Under the pieces are notes generated by a model. The model made no database searches and was not told the origin of the DNA. It was given only the letters and a program-made list of their open reading frames with translations. Shown in pieces: positions 58,901-64,000 of a DNA stretch of 64,000 nt. This DNA is from Ampullaceana balthica (lineage: Eukaryota; Mollusca; Gastropoda; Lymnaeidae): positions 2,501-66,500 of the forward strand of contig CALYLW010000124.1 in NCBI GenBank assembly GCA_944989445.1, written 5' to 3'. A program made the translations under genes and the position numbers. Position 1 is the first letter of the stretch, and each line of letters begins with the position of its first letter.

Positions 58901-59289
58901 TAAGAAGGATTCTCAGAATTCACTGGCCAGACAAAATCAGCAACCAGGAACTGTGGCAGCGGACAAAACAGAAGCCCATTGAGGAAGAGATTCTCCAGAA
59001 GCGGTGGAGGTGGATTGGTCATACACTAAGGAAACCTGCTCCTAACACAACAAAGCAAGCCCTGAAATGGAACCCACAGGGTAAGCGGAAAAGAGGCCGT
59101 CCAAGAAACACTTGGCGCCGAGAATTGGAGGCAGACATCAAGAGAATTGGCCATGAATGGAATATCCTGGAGAAGCTGGCCCAGGATAGAGATGCCTGGA
59201 GGTCTCTCGTAGGTGGCCTATGCCCTTGGAGGAATCGCAGACGCCGACGATGATCGGTAGATGCCCCTCATGGACGAGAAGGCTCAACA
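55916..59289 (+). mobile_element. RTE-type non-LTR retrotransposon, apparently full-length
   Basis: A ~3.37-kb unit with a GC-rich leader (55916-56241), one long ORF (56242-59253) and a very short 3' region ending near CTCAACAACAATG. This single-ORF, endonuclease-first layout with a short 3' tail fits the RTE clade. Family L sequence lies on both sides (55597-55915 and 59290-59440), so the unit inserted into an older L copy. Compared with the L copy at 44.4-45.4 kb, about 95 bp of L are absent at the insertion, and no clear target-site duplication was found. Confidence 0.85.
56242..59253 (+). CDS. RTE-type LINE endonuclease/reverse transcriptase
   Basis: A single uninterrupted frame of 1003 codons. 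Residues ~26-270 are an AP-like endonuclease of the exonuclease-endonuclease-phosphatase fold. It shows WNVRT with Asn31, SEARW with Glu60, CYAPTN with Tyr135, MGDFNAKIG with Asp171 and Asn173, IDHV with Asp240, and a final Asp266-His267, the full expected set of catalytic residues. Residues ~280-450 are Lys/Glu-rich and probably helical. The reverse transcriptase spans ~490-800: GKAAGPDGIP at 512-521, FVDYEKAFDSVD at 640-651 (catalytic Asp642), GVRQGCLLSPFLF at 698-710 and FADD at 742-745 (catalytic Asp744 and Asp745). The C-terminus has RRWRWIGH (from about 920) and KRKRGRPRNTW, a basic tail probably binding RNA or DNA. The enzyme nicks target DNA and primes reverse transcription at the nick. 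No inactivating change is visible, so the copy may be young or active. The first ATG in frame was kept as the start; codon use is GC-richer than the flanks. Confidence 0.95.
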   Translation: MTPNSESQNLEAIRPTTIISTRTTTVIGAWNVRTMYEAGKAAQIAAEMRNYKLTILGISEARWTGWGQKRLISGEMVLFSGHEEDDAPHTLGVAMMLSRAAQGALIGWEAHGPRILLATFRTKKRSINLDVIQCYAPTNESDEGDKEEFYNRVMTIVQGRPRRNIVVLMGDFNAKIGNSNTGYEEVMGQQGIGEMNDNGERFADLCAAADLVIGGSIFQHKRIHKATWVSPDMRTMNQIDHVCISKKFRRSLQDVRVKRGADVALDHHLLVARMKLKLKRHYTEQIAYSTRYNTSLLKDQAKKEEFKISLFNKFQVLQEILEDETTEGKWQSMKETVQSTCQEVLGNRKLAHKEWMKAGTLSKIEERKRKKAEVNNSRTRAQKNKAQKEYADANEEVKKSIKRAKKEFVDKLAKEAEDAAHQGNMRELFDTIKTLSGKFSKVERPVKDKMGNTIPSEEQQRGRWKEHFEELLNRSEPRNPPDIQPADNDLLIDCNSPTKEEISRAIKQLRNGKAAGPDGIPAEALKADLETSVEMLHPLFMKIWEEEQVPSDWKEGYLIKIPKKGDLSSCSNYRGITLLSIPGKVFNRVLLNRMKNAVDPLLRDEQAGFRTNRSCTDQIATLRIILEQSLEWNSPLYVNFVDYEKAFDSVDRQTLWRLLRHYGVPQKITDIIRNMYEGINCRVIHGQQVTDAFQVKTGVRQGCLLSPFLFLLAIDWVMKTSTQQKRNGIQWTLWDQLDDLDFADDLALLAHTQQQMQEKTNIVAATSACMGLNIHKGKSKILKVNATSTSPIMLEGEALEEVDSFVYLGSVVDKQGGTDADVKIRIGKARAAFQQLKNVWVSNNLGSKLKVRIFNAMVKPVLLYGAETWRTTAVNLTRIQSFINNCLRRILRIHWPDKISNQELWQRTKQKPIEEEILQKRWRWIGHTLRKPAPNTTKQALKWNPQGKRKRGRPRNTWRRELEADIKRIGHEWNILEKLAQDRDAWRSLVGGLCPWRNRRRRR

Positions 59290-59440
59290 ACAATGAATCT
59301 GGCAGCTCTTTTTTGAATTTGTTCTAGTTTATCAATGTTTTCTTTGGTGGATGGGTCCCATACAGAAGATGAATATTCTAGTACAGGGCTCACCAAAGTG
59401 AGGTAGCATTTTAGTTTTATATCTCTATTACATTTTTATA
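59290..59440 (-). mobile_element. family L LINE, right of the RTE insertion
   Basis: ATGAATCTGGCAGCTCTTTT, TTTCTTTGGTGGATGGGTCC and AGGTAGCATTTTAGTTTTAT are the inverted counterparts of 45025-44910 in the longest L copy. It continues, in order and orientation, the L fragment at 55597-55915. Confidence 0.87.
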
Positions 59441-60830
59441 TAACATTTTTATATAGAATTTAAACCAAATAATTTTAAAAATTAACTTTTACACCTTTTC
59501 AAGATTTTCATTTGATTTTAGATTAGTTTGGCACTCAAATACTCGCTGGGCTGCTCTTAGCAGTTCACTGTGATGAACAAAGTAAAGCAGCGTTGGTATG
59601 CATCGGGGTTTATCTTTCTATGCGTTATTTTCTTAAAATAGCTAAATTTTAAACTTTATTCGCTGAAGAACTCTGGTCACGAGGAAATAACTACAGTTTC
59701 ACTTTCACTACTCTCAGGCGGACATTCGGAGCGGGAAGAGCAAAGTGAGTGTAAGTGGAAATTTTAGTCAATTTTTTTTTGGCATCAAAAAAGATTTTTT
59801 TGCTAAAGCAAAGAGAATGGTGCACTCAACTATTTACATTGTTGTTATGGCAGAGCGAGGCGTACTTCCGTGAATTAAATATTGTATTTTTACACTTGAG
59901 AAAAGGGAATAAATAGTAGGCAGTAGGTGTTTGGTGGGATCGAAAGAGGATACAACAAATCGACAAATGCTTTACTGACAGTAACTTACTTTACTATTCC
60001 ATTTTAGTTTCGAAGTGGCTGCTCGTCTCGAAGTATTTTCATTGTTGTTATGGCAGAGCGAAGCGTACTTCCGGTAATGAAATGTTGTATTTTTACACTT
60101 GAAAATAGGGAATAAGTACAATTATTTTTATCCATTTCATTAACGTAATTAATATGTCATATTTATGTTTGTTTTAGGGTCTGGGTTAGGTATAGTTGTC
60201 TTTTTTTAAAAAACAAAACGACTTCGAGACGACTAGCATTCATGCTAGTCGTCTCGAACTTCGAGACGAGTAGCATCGGCCTTTTAGTTTAGCAATAATC
60301 TGAGCGGACCTGCATATCGTTTGTTATTGATTAATCATTAATTAATTAATTAATAATAGTAATACTACGGATTTAGCTGATATAAAACTATACTATTATT
60401 AACTGTTCCAGTGCAATCAACTTTGTATTTTTAAATTATTCTGTATAGTATAGGCCTAATTATGAATTAACTTTTTATTAACTTTCATACATAATATTTA
60501 ATTGGACGAGACTCTGTTATGAAAAAGAATAATTATTATTCTCCCCAAAACTAGCATTGTACCTGTGGTCAACATAAATCCATTAAGTTAATTTAATTTA
60601 AAGCATGAAAAAACGAAAGACGATACTGTCGATACAATGGTATAGCCAGTAAAGCATAAACATTTTTAAGTAAGTGAGTCTGTAACAGTGACTGTTAGTA
60701 ACAGAATAGATAAAACAGGCATGGGTGGGGGAATAATAAAATGTTTCTGGGAAAGAGCCTGCTTGAGTGTTTGCAAACATCCTTACTACTTACTGTGGTT
60801 GTAAAACACCGCACCAAAAAAAAAGTAAGA
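59441..60830. other. intergenic sequence with a direct repeat and a palindrome
   Basis: A ~75-bp direct repeat (CATTGTTGTTATGGCAGAGC, then CGTACTTCCG and TGTATTTTTACACTTGA) occurs at about 59836-59915 and 60040-60117. No gene is supported. Confidence 0.6.
60223..60276. repeat. 36-bp near-perfect palindrome plus a third arm
   Basis: TTCGAGACGACTAGCAT (60223-60239) and its exact inverted copy (60242-60258) are separated by two bases. A third arm with one mismatch follows at 60260-60276. The inverted word GCTCGTCTCGAAG at 60021-60033 may mark the other end of a small element. Confidence 0.9.
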
Positions 60831-60903
60831 CCGTCCTAGGATTCGATCCGCATACCATAATGATAAATTGAACTAAGCTAGATTAACCACTCAACTAGAG
60901 AAT
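60831..60903 (-). other. tRNA-like (SINE-type) module
   Basis: On the minus strand, A-box-like TAGTTGAGTGG (60898-60888) and a perfect-looking B box, GGATCGAATCC (60849-60839). The middle is AT-rich and does not form a convincing anticodon arm, so a SINE or tRNA pseudogene is more likely than a tRNA gene. Confidence 0.55.
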
Positions 60904-61292
60904 CTGATGAAAATATTTGTTATTTAAAAATTATAAGTAATTATCGTTAATTGCACACTAATCAATTTTTATGGCAATGGTACTTTAAAATTTCAGTAAT
61001 CATGACATTCTAATAAGCGTTAGCATATAAATTACACATTTTAGCCTAAATCGAGTGGTATCCGCCATTATTTTGTCTACACCGGGCGCATTTTTTTTCA
61101 TCGTGACCAGCCACTATAAGTAAGACGCATGCGCCGACGACCCGTGCGGTTACTGTATATTTGAGATAATATGATGGTAGTGGCTATTGAGACGCTAACG
61201 TCTTAATAGCCCACAGGCTATTGAGACGCAAATAAATATATAAACAATGTTTTTAAAATTGAAGAGCTACAAGTAAGCCAAAACGGTGCCGT

Positions 61293-61323
61293 TAACTTGC
61301 ACGGTATGATACCGTGTAAGTTA
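61293..61323. repeat. 31-bp palindrome, copy 1
   Basis: TAACTTGCACGGTAT joined to its near-exact inverted copy ATACCGTGTAAGTTA by one G. It lies directly before the family A dimer. Confidence 0.95.
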
Positions 61324-61325
61324 GT

Positions 61326-61840
61326 AAATAAAACAAACCCGTAAAAACAAAGTTTTTGACTATAAATCCCTTATATATGAGACATAACTAACAGTATTGA
61401 TTATTTTCAAACATTTACAGACTGAATCTGTCTTAACACAAGTTTGCTTCATAACCCTAGGGGGGGAGGGGTGGGGGGGAGGGGTGTGTGGGAGGGGGAG
61501 AGGGGAAAAGTCTGGTCACCGATTCGCTTGACCGAGCTCAGAGTGACACGTAAAATGTAAACAAAAGCGCACCGTCGTTTCGTTGGGTCGCCTCAATGCT
61601 CAAACTTTCACGTGGCAAAAAAACAATAACAAATCGTGAATTTAAATTACATACCTCATATAAGGATAAACTAAAAATGCATTAATTTAATTACGGTACG
61701 TTCGATCGATCTGAAATTTTGATACGATGCATTGTTAGGTAAGACGGGTCCGTGTGCCAAATTTCAGTTCGATCGGATCATTGGAAGTGGGTCATTTTCG
61801 ACTTTTGTTTTTCCGCCCGCCGAGCCCATGAGATGATGAC

Positions 61841-61871
<31 letters not shown>

Positions 61872-61902
61872 CGCCGGTGAAGTTAATATAAGGGATTTAA
61901 AA
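61326..61902 (+). mobile_element. family A element, first copy of a tandem dimer
   Basis: Complete, with leader, both 12-bp subterminal repeats, core TTCGATCGATCTGAAATTTT and a pure GA run at 61845-61871. Its end GGGATTTAAAATT runs straight into the leader of the next copy, without spacer. Confidence 0.9.
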
Positions 61903-62471
61903 TTAAACAACCCCGTAAAAACAAAGTTTTTGACTATAAATCCCTTATAGATGAGACATAACTAAAAGTATTGATTATATTCAAACATTTACAGACTGAA
62001 TCTGTCTTAACTCAACTTTGCATCATAACCCTAGTGGGGGGGGGAGGGGTGGGTGGGGGGAGAGGGGAAAAGTCTGGTCACCGATTCGCTTGACCGAGCT
62101 CAGAGTGACACGTAAAATGTAAACAAAAGCGCACCGTCGTTTCGTTGGGTCGCCTCAATGCTCAAACTTTCACGTGGCAAAAAAACAATAACAAATCGTG
62201 AATTAAAATTACATACCTCATATAAGGATAAACTAAAAATGCATTAATTTAATTACGGTACGTTCGATCGATCTGAAATTTTGATACGATGCATTGTTAG
62301 GTAAGACGGGTCCGTGTGCCAAATTTCAGTTCGATCGGATCATTGGAAGTGGGTCATTTTCGACTTTTGTTTTTCCGCCCGCCGAGCCCATGAGATGATG
62401 AGAGAGAGACAGAGAGAGAGACAGACAGAGAGAGAGAGACGGCGGTGAAGTTAATATAAGGGATTTAAAAA
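61903..62471 (+). mobile_element. family A element, second copy of a tandem dimer
   Basis: Complete. AAATCCCTTATA is at 61938-61949 and TATAAGGGATTT at 62455-62466. Over most of its length it is indistinguishable by eye from 41697-42272 apart from a few bases near the GA tract. It is closer to that distant copy than to its own tandem neighbour in the G-run block. Confidence 0.92.
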
Positions 62472-62530
62472 TAACTTGCACGGTATGATACCGTGTAAGT
62501 TAGTAAAAAAATAACTTGCACGGTACGGTA
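62472..62530. repeat. 31-bp palindrome, copy 2 (62472-62502), and a partial unit
   Basis: The same palindrome as at 61293, followed after AGTAAAAAAA by a second start, TAACTTGCACGGTACGGTA, which loses symmetry. This gives a ~40-bp tandem period. Confidence 0.93.
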
Positions 62531-62990
62531 ATGTTTAGTTTTAATGTAAAAAATAGACAACTAAACCTAACCCTGACCCTAAAACTAATAATTACAATAT
62601 AATTGTAATTATAAGAATGTTAAATTGATTTAATTAGTTTTAGTCCCTGTATTACTGTATTTGTTTTTCTATTTTAATGTAAAAAAATAGACAACTAACC
62701 CTAACCTTGACCCTAAAACTAAAAGATATAATTTAATCGTAATTATAATAAGAATTTTTAATTGATTTCAATATATTTGTTTTTCTATTTTAATGTAAAA
62801 AATAGACAACTAACCCTAACCTTGACCCTAAAGCTAAAAGATCTAATTTAATAGTAATTATAATAAGAATTTTTAATTGATTTCCATATTTTTTTTTCTA
62901 TTTTAGTGTAAAAAAATAGACAACTAACTCTAACTCTGACCCTAAAAGTAAAGGATCTAATTTAATCGTAATTATAAGAATTTAAGAATT
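62531..62990. repeat. minisatellite, ~115-bp unit, 4 copies, with CTAACCCTAACC core
   Basis: Units contain TTTTAATGTAAAAAATAGAC, AACTAACCCTAACCTTGACC and AATCGTAATTATAATAAGAA. The C-rich word is telomere-like but occurs once per unit. Confidence 0.92.
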
Positions 62991-63012
62991 GTAACAAAAA
63001 GAAAAAATATTA

Positions 63013-63090
63013 GTCTCAACCGAAAATTGAACCCATGCCTGTTCTTCTACATTACGTTCTCTAGTCCAACTCTCAATTATGAGACCACGG
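63013..63090 (-). other. tRNA-like (SINE-type) module
   Basis: On the minus strand, A-box-like TGGTCTCATAATTGAGAG (63087-63070) and B-box-like GGGTTCAATTTT (63034-63023). It resembles the inverted module at 63325-63395 in the A-box region. Confidence 0.5.
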
Positions 63091-63171
63091 AAGTTCGGTA
63101 CTTTTTGTAAATTTTAAAAATTTATAAATTATAAATAAGTGACTACAAAACCGTCTCTGCGCATGCGCAAA

Positions 63172-63265
63172 TACCGTGCAACTTAGGAAAAAAATAACTT
63201 ACACGGTATGATACCGTGCAAGTTAGAAAAAAAATAAATTACACGGTATGATACCGTGCAAGTTA
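63172..63265. repeat. palindrome array: one half-unit and two full 31-bp units
   Basis: ATACCGTGCAACTTAGG at 63172-63188, then palindromes at 63195-63225 and 63235-63265, each close to TAACTTACACGGTAT plus ATACCGTGCAAGTTA. The period is 40 bp. Confidence 0.93.
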
Positions 63266-63324
63266 ACACTACGATATTATTAAAGAGTTTTATAAATAAG
63301 TTTAAAATTGACCCAAATCATGTA

Positions 63325-63395
63325 GTTCCTCTGGTCTCATGAATAGTGCTATAGACAGCTGAACATCTGGTCCAGGGTTCGATTGTCAGTATGGT
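63325..63395 (+). other. tRNA-like (SINE-type) module
   Basis: A-box-like TGGTCTCATGAATAGTG (63332-63348) and B box GGGTTCGATTGTC (63375-63387), with tRNA-like spacing. A T-rich tail follows at 63410-63430, as in SINEs. Confidence 0.55.
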
Positions 63396-63479
63396 TGTGT
63401 CTGCTGTTGTTTTTTTGTTTGTTTTTTTTAAACATAAATTGATAATTAATAACATTTTTTTTCATGATTTGTCGCTGAC

Positions 63480-63850
63480 AGAATCAAATTTAAGGTTTAG
63501 TGATAGGTTTAAGGGTGTAGGTTATGTTTAGTGATAGGTTTTAGGGTGTGGGTTAGGTTTCCTTCTTCCCGTCCGGAATTCGGGCGTGGAATGGGTTGCC
63601 TGAAGAATCCAGGAAAACCAACACTTTATCAACATTTAAATCTCTAATAAAAATGCAGGACTAAACACAAACCATAGATAAGCGTAGGACGCAATAATCT
63701 TCTGTATAGAAGGAGCGTCTGTAAACAGATAAGATAAGATAAGATAGTGATAGGTTTTAGGGTTTGGGTTAGGTTTAGTGATAGGGTTTGGGTTAGGTTT
63801 AGACTTTAGTGAAAGATTTTAGTTCTAGGGTTAGTTAGGGATAGGTTTAA
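63480..63850. repeat. GGTTAGG/TTAGGG-like degenerate repeat, split by a LINE insertion
   Basis: Words such as TTTAGTGATAGGTTT and AGGGTGTGGGTTAGGTTT repeat on both sides of the family L insertion at 63559-63747. The G-rich strand here is opposite to that at 62531-62990, consistent with inverted subterminal regions. Confidence 0.85.
63559..63747 (+). mobile_element. family L LINE, short 3'-end insertion with GATAA tail
   Basis: CCTTCTTCCCGTCCGGAATT, GGCGTGGAATGGGTTGCCTG and AGCGTAGGACGCAATAATCT, ending in AGATAAGATAAGATAAGATA. It is severely 5'-truncated and nearly identical to the other L 3' ends, so it is probably the youngest L insertion. Confidence 0.9.
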
Positions 63851-64000
63851 GGATAGTTACTCCTTTCTTCAATTTTTTAATCCCCCTTTTTTTTTAATTG
63901 CGTCTCTATAGCCTGTGGGCTATTAAGACGCTAGCGTCTCAATAGCCACTGCTATGCCTAATATGATTATAAACAGTTTAATAATAAACATTGTACAATA

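Larger units (their letters stand above)
61176..63958. mobile_element. composite element with hairpin-forming terminal inverted repeats
   Basis: The left end (61180-61232) and right end (63898-63951) are inverted copies of about 52 bp. Shared words are GTGGCTATTGAGACGCTA and TAGCCCACAGGCTAT. The outer part of each end is itself a hairpin: GGCTATTGAGACG is followed by CGTCTTAATAGCC. The 9-bp direct repeat TAATATGAT flanks it at 61167-61175 and 63959-63967. The 2.78-kb interior has no transposase. It holds repeated palindromes, a family A dimer, an AACCCTA minisatellite, two tRNA-like modules and a family L insertion. The TIR and duplication are seen directly. That all parts moved as one unit is inference. 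Confidence 0.75.

Noticed and set aside
60831..60903. Functional tRNA gene
   Set aside because: A and B boxes are present, but a complete acceptor stem and anticodon arm could not be formed by eye.

Overview
The window is eukaryotic, AT-rich (roughly two thirds A+T by eye) and almost entirely intergenic. No exon of a conserved cellular protein, no rRNA and no canonical tRNA gene could be recognised. Nearly everything interpretable is repetitive: mobile elements, their broken transposase and reverse-transcriptase remains, tRNA-like SINE-type modules, foldback elements and many minisatellite arrays. The RTE-type LINE, the LINE with a GATAA-repeat tail, the varied hAT elements, the Helitron-like ends and the abundant minisatellites would fit a lophotrochozoan, most likely a mollusc (perhaps a gastropod). 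That assignment is inference from element style, not from a marker gene.

Names used below. Family A is a ~570-bp element with 12-bp subterminal inverted repeats (at least nine full or partial copies). Family L is a Jockey/CR1-group LINE ending in GATAA repeats (six copies). Family H is a ~450-bp Helitron-like non-autonomous element with GGCGCC-rich stems (three copies).

Layout. 0-5.2 kb: a (GA)n tract and three minisatellites, including a ~82-bp array of about 14 units. 5.2-7.5 kb: remnants of L and A on the minus strand, a tRNA-like module and a MITE with ~130-bp arms. 9.6-9.9 kb: a 28-bp array. 12.5-14.4 kb: two short hAT elements, each with a perfect 8-bp target-site duplication and a transposase relic. 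15-25 kb: more arrays (75-bp and 39-bp units) in otherwise blank sequence. 28.4-28.9 kb: a GC-rich island. 32.3-36.4 kb: pieces of a DUF4371/ZMYM1-type hAT transposase on the minus strand, separated by family H and a Helentron-like element with three internal ~315-bp repeats. 37-48 kb: in-frame 21-bp and 36-bp arrays, microsatellites, family A copies, a third hAT element with perfect target-site duplication, and the longest L remnant. 50-55.6 kb: A, L and hAT remnants, a BED-zinc-finger hAT ORF with an internal duplication, and a ~1.1-kb inverted-repeat element with family H inserted in one arm.

55.9-59.3 kb holds the only convincing intact protein gene: a 1003-codon endonuclease/reverse-transcriptase ORF of an RTE-type LINE, inserted into an older family L copy. 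61.2-64.0 kb holds a ~2.8-kb composite element with hairpin-forming terminal inverted repeats and a 9-bp flanking direct repeat. Inside it are a tandem dimer of family A, repeated 31-bp palindromes, an AACCCTA-containing minisatellite, two tRNA-like modules and a family L insertion. It is the most unusual structure in the window.

The elements do not form a pathway. Their relation is one of nesting and of one supplying machinery to another: RTE could mobilise SINE-type modules, and hAT transposases elsewhere in the genome could mobilise the short hAT derivatives.
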